From IMG/VR virus record IMGVR_UViG_3300032288_000087, positions 1 to 47,320 of that record: DNA of 47,320 bases; one strand, 5' to 3'. Positions 16,529-25,594 of the stretch are shown one piece after another (the first letter of the stretch is position 1; the number at the start of each line of letters is the position of its first letter). Both the position numbers and the translations under genes were made by a program. The notes beneath the pieces were generated by a model. That model searched no databases. It saw only the letters and a program-made list of their open reading frames with translations, and was not told where the DNA came from. The DNA is from a virus.

Positions 16529-17611
16529 TTATGTTAGATCGACTTTTACGGCGTATGTCGTTGCCGGATCAAAGTAGACGGCGGCTGCCCGCTGAGCCTT
16601 GATCCGAAGATCATTCTGATTTCCAGAAACATCATATCCCTGAGCAAGGGACTCATTGACAACCTCTGACTTGCTGAGAAGTACGCCGACTTGTCCACTA
16701 GCGTAGATCCACTTTACATCTGCGGTGCCGACCATCTGCATAGTCCCGGCATCTAAGGTAGAAGACAGGTTGCTACCCGATGATGTGTACTCAAACGTAG
16801 TAGAACTTGGAGTAGCGGTGACAGTAAATGATCCGTCGTATGTGGCACCGAGATCCGTGATCTTTACCGTTTCCCCCGTGGTCAGATAGTGCGGAGATGA
16901 AGTAGTGAGTTGGACAGTTGAACCGCCAGTGCGCTGCTTAGTGGTGACAGCAATGATTGGCCCATCTCCGGTGTAGCCAGCGCCGGTAACAGCGGTGGTC
17001 CCGTTAATGGTCTCAATATGAAACTTGCCTTTGCTGTCTTCGACTCGCATCAGAAGCCAGTTAGCGCCTAGTTCAGTTGCCACATCCCGCGTCATGTGAA
17101 GCAGTCCCTGCTCGCCGACCGGGGAGTTCGAGAGGGCATACTCAAGAAGCGCAACGCCACGATCAGGGGCTACTGCTGTTCCCGGCGTAAGAGCCGCATA
17201 GCCAGCAAGACCTACCTTGGAAAGATACTCATTGGAGTTAGGCTCGGAGCGTGCGACATAGCCATTCCACAGTTCGCGCTCAACGGCCTTTTGTGTTGCT
17301 GCATCCAACTGCTTCAGCACGCGAGCGAAACGATCCTCGCCAGCGGCATTGAAGGTAGATCGGTAATCCTCAACCTCGATATAGAACGACTCAACCTCAC
17401 GGAAACGAGAAAGGCCAGAGCCGTCATACATCGTGTGAGGAGACGTGCCATTAATGTCTACAAGTCGGAGAGTAGGTCGAGTATCGAACTCGAACGAGAA
17501 TCCGCGAATCCACGGCTCATTCGCCTCCCCTTCAGTCACCAAAGCGGCGCTGAAGAGCCCGAATTCGAGTGGAGTGAGGTCCAGTGCTGGGTAGATACCC
17601 CTGAACGCCAT
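16529..17611 (-). CDS. Capsid-associated virion protein, possibly minor or second capsid protein
   Basis: 360 residues; ATG at 17611 behind GGAGAAAG, 62 nt after the major capsid stop. The first 60 residues are DLTPLEFGLFSAA and a long extended region. Residues about 75-185 hold the segment RVLKQLDAATQKAVERELW, then VALLEYALSNSPVGEQGLLHM and TRDVATELGAN. The LEYAL...G..GLLHMTRDVATELGA followed by a V-x-GAGYTGDGP element resembles a capsid-linked family that I remember from actinophage head modules. An FCCH-like module interrupts it at about residues 219-290, after which a short segment with AAAVYFDPATTYAVKVDL closes the protein. The location next to the major capsid gene and the shape suggest a head protein; a distinct capsomer or decoration role is inference. 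Confidence 0.6.
   Translation of the reverse strand: MAFRGIYPALDLTPLEFGLFSAALVTEGEANEPWIRGFSFEFDTRPTLRLVDINGTSPHTMYDGSGLSRFREVESFYIEVEDYRSTFNAAGEDRFARVLKQLDAATQKAVERELWNGYVARSEPNSNEYLSKVGLAGYAALTPGTAVAPDRGVALLEYALSNSPVGEQGLLHMTRDVATELGANWLLMRVEDSKGKFHIETINGTTAVTGAGYTGDGPIIAVTTKQRTGGSTVQLTTSSPHYLTTGETVKITDLGATYDGSFTVTATPSSTTFEYTSSGSNLSSTLDAGTMQMVGTADVKWIYASGQVGVLLSKSEVVNESLAQGYDVSGNQNDLRIKAQRAAAVYFDPATTYAVKVDLT
16740..16955 (-). repeat. Single FCCH-like module in the capsid-associated protein
   Basis: One copy with SSPHYLTTGETVKITDLG, YDGSFTVTATPSSTTFEY. HG is replaced by HY, but the rest of the pattern is intact. Confidence 0.75.
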
Positions 17612-17673
17612 TTCTTTCTCCTTCAGACTTCTTCAGCGCCGCTTATGGTTACTTACTTGGTCTTACTCGCTGC

Positions 17674-19524
17674 TTAGAGTTCAATCGCAGCAGCGGTAGC
17701 GCCACCCGTGGTGTCGCGGAGGGCAGCAGCCGCACCGTTGACCGAGATGGTAGAGGTGACCTTCAGACCCTCGATGCCAACCTTCGCGATGCCCTCGAAT
17801 GTCTCGATGAACATCTTGTAGTCGTTGGTGCCGACGAGCGTCGAGTCACGGATGATGCCGATGTCCAGCGTGCCGCCATCGAGGAACAGGAATGTTCCCT
17901 CGGCGTACATGTACCAGACGAAGGTGTCCGAGAACTCGTTGAGAGCGCCAGTTGACTGTGTGCCGTAGACATCGCCGTCAATTGTCCAGCAGATGAGTAC
18001 GTTACGAGCCGCTAGGTAGCCCTCGATCTCCGACTCGGAGGCTGCGATGGTGCCGTCACCGGGCATCGCGAGCGCGAGGTCGGCCTGCATTGCGTCCTTC
18101 ACCCATGCGGGGGCGATGACGCGAAGCGGGGTGTTGGAGTCAAGGCGATGACGTGAGCGGTAAGCCGCCGCAGCGCGACCGACCTGAACGAGGAAGTCGC
18201 GAGCCACACCGATGAGGTTGGTGGTCGTGACTGCCGTCGAAGCGGAGCCGATCTTGCTAAGGAGGTACTGCTCTGCCTCACGAGCGTGGCGGATGAGGCC
18301 CAACTCGTTGTGACGCGCGATGAGTTCGGGGTAGGCCCGAGTCACCATGTTGCCGAACTGCATCTGAAGGGTGACGGCGTCGGTGGCGACGGTCGTCTCA
18401 GAAGCAGCAGACACAGTCAGGCTGGTCTTGGTGCTCTCACCGGGGCTCGCGTCTGTTGCAGCGGTCCACACGCCAACGGCGTCATCGTAGTCTGACAGAA
18501 CAGGCGGAACGATGTAGCGGATACCGCCACGATCAGCCTGAAAACGCGGCAGGCAATCGCGAACCGGACGGACAGTCGCGCCGAAGCCGAAGATGTCGTA
18601 CCGGACCTCGAACGGAGCCTGATGTCCACCGGACGCGACCATTGCCTCGACGGCCTTGATCTTGCCAGCGTTGGACGCAGAGTCCGAAGAGAGCATGCGA
18701 TCCTGCGGGTAGGAGGTCACGAGCGAAGCCACGATGTGCTGGTCGCCGTCACCGCCCTTGATGTTGCGGAGGCCGTGGAGACGACGGGACATCGCCTCTG
18801 CAACCTCGTTCATGTCGGATAGTGGGCTGCCAGCCGTATAGCCGGGGATGTCAGCGCCCGCAGTGATCGCCACGGGAGCCTCGATAACCTCGACGGTGGG
18901 ACGACGGTCAGCCGGAACCTCAATATTGAGGTCTGCATTTTCAGCAGCGGCGGTCACGGGTGCCTCCATTGATTCTGTATTGGATGTTTCTGATGTTGAT
19001 TCAGTCGAGAGTTCTGCGTTCTTGTCTGCATTGGCTGACGCTTCGGCTTTCTCGGCGGACTTGGCGGACATTGCCACCTTCTTTTCCTCGTCCTCCTCAG
19101 CAACTGGCTCGGCTGCTTCCTCGACGACATCCTCAGTGACCTCTTCGGTCATTGTCTCGTCGGGCATTGCAGCCTCTTCCATCGGTGCTTCTGGAGCCTC
19201 GGGGGCTTCCATTGCCTCATCAGCAACGGGAACCTCCTCGGTGCCTTCTGCCATGCCGTCCTCGGTCTCGCTCTGACCGTAGACTCGTGTTGCGGCTTCC
19301 GTTGCTGCGGTAGCAAGTTCAACGTAGGCTGCCTCACGACGCTTGACCTCGGTACGCACCGTGTCAAGCATGTCGGCAAGAGAAGTCATCGCGTCAACTG
19401 TCTGCGGAGTCGGCTCTTCCTTCTCGACCGTTTCGAATTCGTTGATGATTGCAGACTGAAGATCAGTGACCTGCTCGTCACTGAGTTCAGACAGCGTGTC
19501 CATCATTTCCTTGATTCGGTCCAC
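17674..19524 (-). CDS. Major capsid protein with fused acidic scaffold
   Basis: 616 residues; GTG at 19524 behind GGAGGAGG. Residues 1-about 225 are a long acidic, Ala/Glu/Pro-rich helical region (repeated EAPEAP, EEVTEDVVEE), typical of a scaffold (delta) domain fused to the capsid protein and removed at maturation. The HK97-fold shell follows: VRDCLPRFQADRGGIRYI, a helix with ARHNELGLIRHAREAEQYLL, then LRVIAPAWVKDAMQADLALA, and the conserved ending FLFLDGGTLDIGIIRDS then VGTNDYKMFIETFEGIAKVG. These are characteristic of actinophage capsid proteins. The protease that would process it is encoded immediately upstream (19687-25230). Own expression signals probably lie in the 162-nt gap upstream, since capsid protein is needed in large amounts. 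Confidence 0.93.
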   Translation of the reverse strand: MDRIKEMMDTLSELSDEQVTDLQSAIINEFETVEKEEPTPQTVDAMTSLADMLDTVRTEVKRREAAYVELATAATEAATRVYGQSETEDGMAEGTEEVPVADEAMEAPEAPEAPMEEAAMPDETMTEEVTEDVVEEAAEPVAEEDEEKKVAMSAKSAEKAEASANADKNAELSTESTSETSNTESMEAPVTAAAENADLNIEVPADRRPTVEVIEAPVAITAGADIPGYTAGSPLSDMNEVAEAMSRRLHGLRNIKGGDGDQHIVASLVTSYPQDRMLSSDSASNAGKIKAVEAMVASGGHQAPFEVRYDIFGFGATVRPVRDCLPRFQADRGGIRYIVPPVLSDYDDAVGVWTAATDASPGESTKTSLTVSAASETTVATDAVTLQMQFGNMVTRAYPELIARHNELGLIRHAREAEQYLLSKIGSASTAVTTTNLIGVARDFLVQVGRAAAAYRSRHRLDSNTPLRVIAPAWVKDAMQADLALAMPGDGTIAASESEIEGYLAARNVLICWTIDGDVYGTQSTGALNEFSDTFVWYMYAEGTFLFLDGGTLDIGIIRDSTLVGTNDYKMFIETFEGIAKVGIEGLKVTSTISVNGAAAALRDTTGGATAAAIEL

Positions 19525-19686
19525 TGTCCCTCCTCCGGGGCAGTCAGGATAGACATTTATATTTGTCTATCTTTCGATGATGATCGAGGCTGAGGGACTC
19601 CAGAACGCAAAAGTGCGTGGAGGCACTCCACCTGATACGAATGATACATTACTTCGGACTATTTAATTGTATTTACTATAAATCTC
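19525..19686 (-). promoter_or_regulatory. Gap before capsid gene: palindrome and candidate expression signals
   Basis: The longest gap between structural genes. It holds a perfect 7-bp inverted repeat around an AT-rich loop (ATAGACA, 19549-19555, with TGTCTAT, 19564-19570) lying 24 nt before the capsid GTG; its loop contains TATAAA, a possible -10 box, but no convincing -35. A second, bulged hairpin pairs CTCCACGCA with TGCG and TGGAG at about 19588-19612. No T-run follows either. A capsid-gene promoter or RNA-processing site is plausible but not proven. Confidence 0.4.
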
Positions 19687-22600
19687 TCAGGTAAGAAGCC
19701 TGAGAAGTTTTGCCATTTCACTGGAGATTTCTGACTGATTCATCATATCGCCACCGGACTGGTACTTACGAAGTGTCTCGGTGGCAACGTCAGCATCTTC
19801 CTTGCCGATCTTGGCTTCAACTCGACTAATCATGCTGTCGATTAGATCGCGCAGGGCTGGTGGAATATCGCTATAACGGATCTTCTGCGCTTCCTGTCCG
19901 AAAGCGAATGGAAGGTTAGCGATAACCTTTCCGAGTTCTCCGGCGCTGCTACGGACATTCTCCAGAGACGTGGGATTAAGTGCCCCCGTATCTAGACGAT
20001 CAATAATTCCGATTAGGTCGCTTGCAGCCTTGACAGCACCCTCGTAGTTTCCAGCAAAGTCAAGATTCTCAGCAAGTTCAATCTTCCTAAGAGCATCAGC
20101 GTTTCCTGATGTTCCTAGATCCTGTTTGATTCGAGCCAGAACTTGACGGAAGCGCCCGCGAGCATCTCGCGGCTGAGTCCTAGCGGTGTACTTGATTGTA
20201 CGCTCAATTGGCTCAGGAAGTTTTGCTTCCTCTACGTCATGGATAAGATCATCGACTGTTGGTGCGTTTGGTGCAATATTTTCTGGTGTATCTGCGGCAA
20301 ATTCAGTAACCCGCTGGCGAAGAGACGCAATAACAGCCTCAAGTTCGGCTGCTTCCTTCCATTCGTCTGGAATCAATTCCGTCTTCTTCAGAGCGCGAGC
20401 ACGCTTAATAATATGCCGACGGACACTGGCTCGCTCTGACTCCTTGGACCGTCCATATGCCTGAATAGCATTCTTCAAGTCGGCAGTGTTGCGGATCGGG
20501 TACGAACCGTCAGGAAGAGCCTTACCTTCCTTGGCTAGACGCTCACGCTGCTTTGGGCTGAAGTCAGCGAGTTCTGATGCAGCCGAGGCAACGCGGGCTC
20601 CAGCATCGGAGGCAACCTTCCACGTCTCGGGGAGGAGATCCATCCGGTCTAGTGCGCGAGCCATCTTGATGATGTGGCGACGTACCCTAGCCCGGTCTGA
20701 TGCCTCGGCTCGTCCATAAGCCTGAATAGCATTCTTCAGGTCTGCCACATTACGAATCGGGTATGAGCCGTCCGGTAGAGCCTTGCCCTCCTTGGCTAAA
20801 CGCTCCCGTGTAATTGGGCTAATTGTGCCCATCTCCGCCATAGACGAGGTAGAGGCAATTAAGCCCTCTGATTGGAGGGTCGAGAAAACTGCTTCAAAAC
20901 TCTCCTGAGCACTGGGATATGAGTACACAGACATATCTGGAAGAGATGATGCAAGTTGCCATGACCACTTCTTGTGCATGTCAACTCTCTCGGCAATAAA
21001 GTTAGCAATGCCCTGCTCGTTGAGTTCGTTCGCAGCAGAGAAGGCTTCGTTGAGAGAGTTAATGTACATTTCATTACACTCAAGAAGATCAGCAACCATT
21101 GCGCGAGGCTCGGCCACCGACAGCCCACTATCACTGAGCGTATTCATGTTATTGATATCGCTTACGCTGTACGGGGTTGGGTAGCCCAACTTACGAATGT
21201 CCTCGGCTAGAGGATCAATCGCGTCACTGATATCCGAATAGATTGTCTGGAACAGTTCGTGATATTGAGCAAAGTCTTCGCCAACCACATTCCAGTGATA
21301 TCCCTGCACCTTGTGTGAAAGTGTGATCGTGTCAGCCAGCAAGACTGACAGGATGGGCGCAAGGGCGCTGCTATCGCCGGATGCTACGACGGATTCTGGG
21401 CTAATGTCAGATAGAATAGAAGAGAATCTGGCCTTAGCCATTTCAGCAGCGCTCAATACATCAGAGTGCTCGTACATGGAGTCTGCCTTCATATGAGCCA
21501 GAACACTGGCCCCAGCAGCAACCAGAGCAAGAACCTCTCCGCTGGCTACGCGAGCGCGGGCGATAGGGAAGCCGGGGACATTTACCTGACAAACGGCTAC
21601 CAGTTCCAGTTTGCCCTTAATTGGACGCCAGTCACCAGATGGCGCTGAAGCGCGAAGCGAGCGAATCTGCTCAGGAGTTGTTCCGGGGCGTAGAGCACCA
21701 GCAACCCAAATCCCATGAGCGTCTTCACCAGCATGGACATCGGCAATCGCGGAGGCGGTGTCGTCATAGTGGCGAACAGCCTCAGAGGCAGTAGCGTTTA
21801 GTGAAGCATGACCACCAGCAAGGGTCAACTGTCCTACAGGATAGTCTTTGCCGTTGTCGGCACGAACTACTCCTGTATGGAAGTAAGCATATTTGCTGGC
21901 GCTACGAGGAGGACGAGTTCCAAAAGACATTCCAATATGGTCAACATGCCAAGCAGCAATATGACCATAGACTCGACCGTCGTCATCAACAGTTAGTGGT
22001 GTGGCACCTTTTAGTTTTGGATCTGCAAACCACTCAGCGGGAGGGTTGACAGGAATGGAGCCAGCAACCATGCCACAAGCAATTAGGGCATCAGCATCCG
22101 CTGAGTCCACTCTCTCGAAGTAGACGCCATCAGCGACCACGGCTTCCTCCTGCTCAACGATGTCCGGCACGATTTCAATACTGCACTCTTGGAAAGCGGG
22201 CTTTGGCACAAGAGTGACAGCCATGACCCGTGCCTTTGTAATGTTAATTTTACCTGTACCAATGTTCTTGGTATTTTCGTCTGCGGCTTCAATTTCTTCT
22301 TCGTTAGCCTCGAAGCGGTCAAGGTCAGCGGACACACCGCGAATAAACCCACCTCGAACTAGGCGTTCGGCTTCTTGCCCGTACGGGCCTGAATCGAAGA
22401 CGCCGTAGGCGTGACCAATACCGTTCTTGGTCCGCTCCATGTGGGTAATCTTGCCGACGACCACTGACCCGTCATGGCCGGGACCGGACTTGATCTGCCA
22501 CATCAAAGGTAGTGGTAGGTCTCGCATTTGGATGGCGTCCTTGGCAAACTTCCTGCCATCACCGGATTCGACACCCTCGGGAATTACCAGCGGGATAAAG

Positions 22601-25230
22601 AACGTAGCGCCAGAGCCTCCGCCATTAATTTCATAGGCTCCAGAAGCCTTCAGAGCGGTGACCCTATTCTTGGCATCAGCGATGCGAGCCCTACTAATTG
22701 CGGAAGCAATAATAGATTCGTTATCAATAATTAGCGGATCAATACTAAAGTTCTTCCTGCCATAAAGTTTGCGATGCGCGGTGTCGCCTGTCCACATTCC
22801 CGTCATTTCCTTATGACGCAGGGCGCAGTAGCCCCTCGCTCGCGGGCCTAGATACTTGGAGAGGTACCGGACACAACGCTTCCAGTCTCCGCCTGTGTTC
22901 CAGCGGATCTTGGCCCCGCCCTTACCGACCGTCCAGTAGCGACGTAGTTTCTCGGCCTGACCACGGTTGCGGTCGAGACCACCAGCAGCGATGATTGCGG
23001 CGAGTTCTTCACGGCTCACCCACAGACCAGTGATGCGTCGGTCAAGAAGATAGAACGCTGAGGCCATCAAGGAACTGTCGATTTGCTCAACTACAGAGGC
23101 AAGGCTGTCACTGTCGAGGACGACAACAGGAGGTGGAGTGGGGGAGTTTAGGTCTGCAAGGATTCCCTCATCCTTGACCCACTCTCCGGGGGCACGTTTG
23201 AATACGGTAGGGGTCGTGGACTGAGAGTTGATTGGAACAAGAGCAATCAGATCCATGACCGCCTGAGGGTCGTCTTCGGCAACAAGTGCCATGTAGATAG
23301 GCGGAACATCAGAAGTCTCTGGGGTAAAGGCAGCCTTGGCATCTTCAGCAGCGGCAGTAAATCCAATAGCACTGGTGGAACTTGAAGATCCTGAACCACT
23401 TCCAGACCCTCCGGGGCCGGAGTAGGAGTAGCGATAACTACTCTTAGAACTCTTCTTCACACCAAGATTGTCTGGGTCGGCGTACCAAGTAGATGGACCC
23501 TTGTTTACCTTCTTGGCAGACATCTTTGGATCAATAATGTCTGAAGTCACTAGAGGGTTGTACCAACCTCTATTTGGGTATGTCCCATCAGACTTACGCT
23601 GGTCGAGCCAGCCACGAAGCATTGGATGGTTGTAGGCATTAGGGGCTGTCTTTGGCTCCCAAACGACTGGCCTGCCGGGACCACCAGATGGATCTCTAAT
23701 AACTGAGGACGGAGGGGGAGTCGTGTCAAACCCCAAGTCCTCGGTCGGCATGGATGGTTTCGGTGCAGTCTGCGCGTACAACTCACGCTCGGCGGCTACC
23801 CACGCAGGCCAGTCATTTAGGAGAAGGGATATACTGTTCCCTGTCATTGGCGGAAGGAGGCCCGGAATTCGGGCATCCGGCTGATCTGACGCTACGCGAG
23901 GCTCAGCCAAAATCCCTTGCGTAGCGGCGGGTGGAACTGAGGGAATGTCTGACACTGGTTCTGGCTCTTGGAAAGAGTCTTCGCCCTGAGTAGACTTGGC
24001 GGGAACATTTACGCTGGTGCCATTGTCCAACTTTACATTGACTGTCTGGTCCGCTGGATTGATTGACGTAATGACACCACGAGATGATGGATCACCTCCT
24101 ACGACAACGCGACTGCCATTCTTGGAAAACTTTCCAGTAGCGTCGCGTACCTGACGGGAAGCGTTCTCAGAACGCTCTTCGGGGGTGTAGTCTCCGTCAG
24201 CACTATCAGTCCCACCTCCCTCCTTTGGATCGCCTGCCGCTACCATTACGTCATCTAACAAAGTCCAGTCAAGTTCTGGAAGTGCGTCGTAGACGAGCAT
24301 TGACTCTTCGTCGTCAATTTCTTCAACAGACGGAGAGTGGAACGGTTCGTTGTCCAACATGGCGGCAATCTTCACCGCAGTGTCAACATCAACCGGAATC
24401 CACATGGTAGGAACTTCTAGGTCATCGTTGTCGTCATCGAGGACCGAGTCCATATCAGGAAGACCTAGGTCGTAGTCGCCTAGGTTGTCCCATCCCCCGT
24501 CGTCCCAGACATAGAGGGTGTCGTCCAGATCAACCATGTATAGGCGGTCAATGCCTGATCCGTCGAGACGGCAACGACACATAAACTCTGGAACCGCATC
24601 GTATGGAAGTTCTTTTGCTGCCTTGAATGAGTCAAGTTCAAACTTCTGCGGTGGGAAGTACTCGACAGGAAGACCACCAGCGGTGGTTGGCTTACGCTTA
24701 TTATCACGCTCGACAATTGAAGAAGCCCACCGCTGAGCGGAGTTTCCGCCCCAAAGAGCCCATGCAATTCTTCCGTTGCTCGGAAAACCGGGCTCGCCGG
24801 GTCGGTAGCCGGTGCCCTTCTTGTCTACTTCATGCCGTGGAAAGTATCTGGCGATATGACGTAGTTTCTTAATCCCGATCTGCCCGCCGCGAGCAAGAAT
24901 TCTGGCAGTGTTCAGTCCTACTGGAGTTCCACCCCTCTTGTGCTTTTTGCGCCACTCCAGTGCTCGTTTTGCTTCTGCTTGGACGGACTTGGGGATTGTG
25001 TACAGTCGGTCATTAGCAGAGAAAACGTGAATGTCAAGATCAGTAATGGATGCTTCAGCGAGTTCTAGTGATAGAGGATCGGCAGGCTCTTCTGGCTCCG
25101 ACCAAACCGCTGAGGCAACGAGCACTTGAGCGTGCCCCTTTTCGATGACAAGATTTAAACTTTCATCGACGATGACGCCTAGGTTGTCGAAGACGAAGAG
25201 CGCATTCGACCCCGAACGTCCTACAAGCAT
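19687..25230 (-). CDS. Capsid maturation protease polyprotein with Dps-like domain
   Basis: 1847 residues, ATG at 25230 behind GGAGAGG. Domains in order: (1) residues 72-175, a basic helical domain (YTIPKSVQAEAKRALEWRKK ... GRIAWALWGGNSAQRWA); (2) about 355-410, an SH3-like segment; (3) about 768-825, a small domain with GDWKRCVRYLSKYLGPRARGY and RHKEMTGMWTGD; (4) about 900-1020, the prohead protease (LPLPLMWQI, GHDGSVVVGKITH, GGFIRGVSADLD, ending LVPKPAFQECSI); (5) about 1060-1225, its usual partner domain (GHIAAWHVDHIGMSFG, GIWVAGALRPGTT, VNVPGFPIAR); (6) about 1285-1440, a Dps-like ferritin domain; (7) two copies of a DUF6582-like domain at about 1463-1540 and 1552-1625; (8) helical C-terminus. 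Domains 1, 3, 4, 5 are known from actinophage head genes. It probably cuts the capsid scaffold and perhaps itself. Proteases of this kind are normally a few hundred residues. Confidence 0.85.
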   Translation of the reverse strand: MLVGRSGSNALFVFDNLGVIVDESLNLVIEKGHAQVLVASAVWSEPEEPADPLSLELAEASITDLDIHVFSANDRLYTIPKSVQAEAKRALEWRKKHKRGGTPVGLNTARILARGGQIGIKKLRHIARYFPRHEVDKKGTGYRPGEPGFPSNGRIAWALWGGNSAQRWASSIVERDNKRKPTTAGGLPVEYFPPQKFELDSFKAAKELPYDAVPEFMCRCRLDGSGIDRLYMVDLDDTLYVWDDGGWDNLGDYDLGLPDMDSVLDDDNDDLEVPTMWIPVDVDTAVKIAAMLDNEPFHSPSVEEIDDEESMLVYDALPELDWTLLDDVMVAAGDPKEGGGTDSADGDYTPEERSENASRQVRDATGKFSKNGSRVVVGGDPSSRGVITSINPADQTVNVKLDNGTSVNVPAKSTQGEDSFQEPEPVSDIPSVPPAATQGILAEPRVASDQPDARIPGLLPPMTGNSISLLLNDWPAWVAAERELYAQTAPKPSMPTEDLGFDTTPPPSSVIRDPSGGPGRPVVWEPKTAPNAYNHPMLRGWLDQRKSDGTYPNRGWYNPLVTSDIIDPKMSAKKVNKGPSTWYADPDNLGVKKSSKSSYRYSYSGPGGSGSGSGSSSSTSAIGFTAAAEDAKAAFTPETSDVPPIYMALVAEDDPQAVMDLIALVPINSQSTTPTVFKRAPGEWVKDEGILADLNSPTPPPVVVLDSDSLASVVEQIDSSLMASAFYLLDRRITGLWVSREELAAIIAAGGLDRNRGQAEKLRRYWTVGKGGAKIRWNTGGDWKRCVRYLSKYLGPRARGYCALRHKEMTGMWTGDTAHRKLYGRKNFSIDPLIIDNESIIASAISRARIADAKNRVTALKASGAYEINGGGSGATFFIPLVIPEGVESGDGRKFAKDAIQMRDLPLPLMWQIKSGPGHDGSVVVGKITHMERTKNGIGHAYGVFDSGPYGQEAERLVRGGFIRGVSADLDRFEANEEEIEAADENTKNIGTGKINITKARVMAVTLVPKPAFQECSIEIVPDIVEQEEAVVADGVYFERVDSADADALIACGMVAGSIPVNPPAEWFADPKLKGATPLTVDDDGRVYGHIAAWHVDHIGMSFGTRPPRSASKYAYFHTGVVRADNGKDYPVGQLTLAGGHASLNATASEAVRHYDDTASAIADVHAGEDAHGIWVAGALRPGTTPEQIRSLRASAPSGDWRPIKGKLELVAVCQVNVPGFPIARARVASGEVLALVAAGASVLAHMKADSMYEHSDVLSAAEMAKARFSSILSDISPESVVASGDSSALAPILSVLLADTITLSHKVQGYHWNVVGEDFAQYHELFQTIYSDISDAIDPLAEDIRKLGYPTPYSVSDINNMNTLSDSGLSVAEPRAMVADLLECNEMYINSLNEAFSAANELNEQGIANFIAERVDMHKKWSWQLASSLPDMSVYSYPSAQESFEAVFSTLQSEGLIASTSSMAEMGTISPITRERLAKEGKALPDGSYPIRNVADLKNAIQAYGRAEASDRARVRRHIIKMARALDRMDLLPETWKVASDAGARVASAASELADFSPKQRERLAKEGKALPDGSYPIRNTADLKNAIQAYGRSKESERASVRRHIIKRARALKKTELIPDEWKEAAELEAVIASLRQRVTEFAADTPENIAPNAPTVDDLIHDVEEAKLPEPIERTIKYTARTQPRDARGRFRQVLARIKQDLGTSGNADALRKIELAENLDFAGNYEGAVKAASDLIGIIDRLDTGALNPTSLENVRSSAGELGKVIANLPFAFGQEAQKIRYSDIPPALRDLIDSMISRVEAKIGKEDADVATETLRKYQSGGDMMNQSEISSEMAKLLRLLT
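20390..20840 (-). repeat. Tandem duplication of a DUF6582-like domain
   Basis: Two copies, at about 20640-20840 and 20390-20580, share RERLAKEGKALPDGSYPIRN, DLKNAIQAYGR and VRRHIIK-x-ARAL. The DNA is also strikingly similar (for example CCTGAATAGCATTCTTCA in both), with differences mostly at third positions, so the duplication is fairly recent and under selection. Confidence 0.9.
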
Positions 25231-25273
25231 AATCGACCTCTCCTCGTCGCATCCTACGTTATTATACTACTTA

Positions 25274-25594
25274 TTATTTCTCTAGATTCTCAGTCTCGGG
25301 ATCGGTTTCCATAAACTTTGGATCTAGAATATAAGTGTACTTATAATCAGCAGCATCCTGATATGTTACTTCTCCACCCTTGGAGTCGTAGAAATCAATA
25401 AACCTAGGGTCAACTGACGTAAAAATCATGTCCTCAAACTGCCTCTTGGGATCTGACTCGTCAATGTTGAAGTCAACCCACTCGTTATCCTCACGGACCC
25501 AGATCTCTCCGGTCTTTGCCATATAGATGAGGTTGCGAACTTCGTCATTCTCATCAGTGAGAAGGAAGATTTGAGTTGGGAATCCTGATGACAT
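25274..25594 (-). CDS. Small acidic phage protein, unknown
   Basis: 106 residues. I take the ATG at 25594, which overlaps the stop of the gene upstream (TAATG) and follows GAGGAGA; a longer frame exists but would run back into that gene. Acidic, with many Asp/Glu and aromatic residues: IFLLTDENDEVRNLIYMAKTGEIWVREDNEWVDF looks like two beta hairpins. No cysteine, no signal peptide, no membrane segment. Not recognised. Its place between a Cys-rich protein and the protease, and its coupling to the former, suggest a head-assembly or accessory virion role. Confidence 0.75.
   Translation of the reverse strand: MSSGFPTQIFLLTDENDEVRNLIYMAKTGEIWVREDNEWVDFNIDESDPKRQFEDMIFTSVDPRFIDFYDSKGGEVTYQDAADYKYTYILDPKFMETDPETENLEK

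Noticed and set aside
18848-19276. Plus-strand protein of 142 residues
   Set aside because: Ser/Ala-rich antisense image of the acidic scaffold region, with no start signal.
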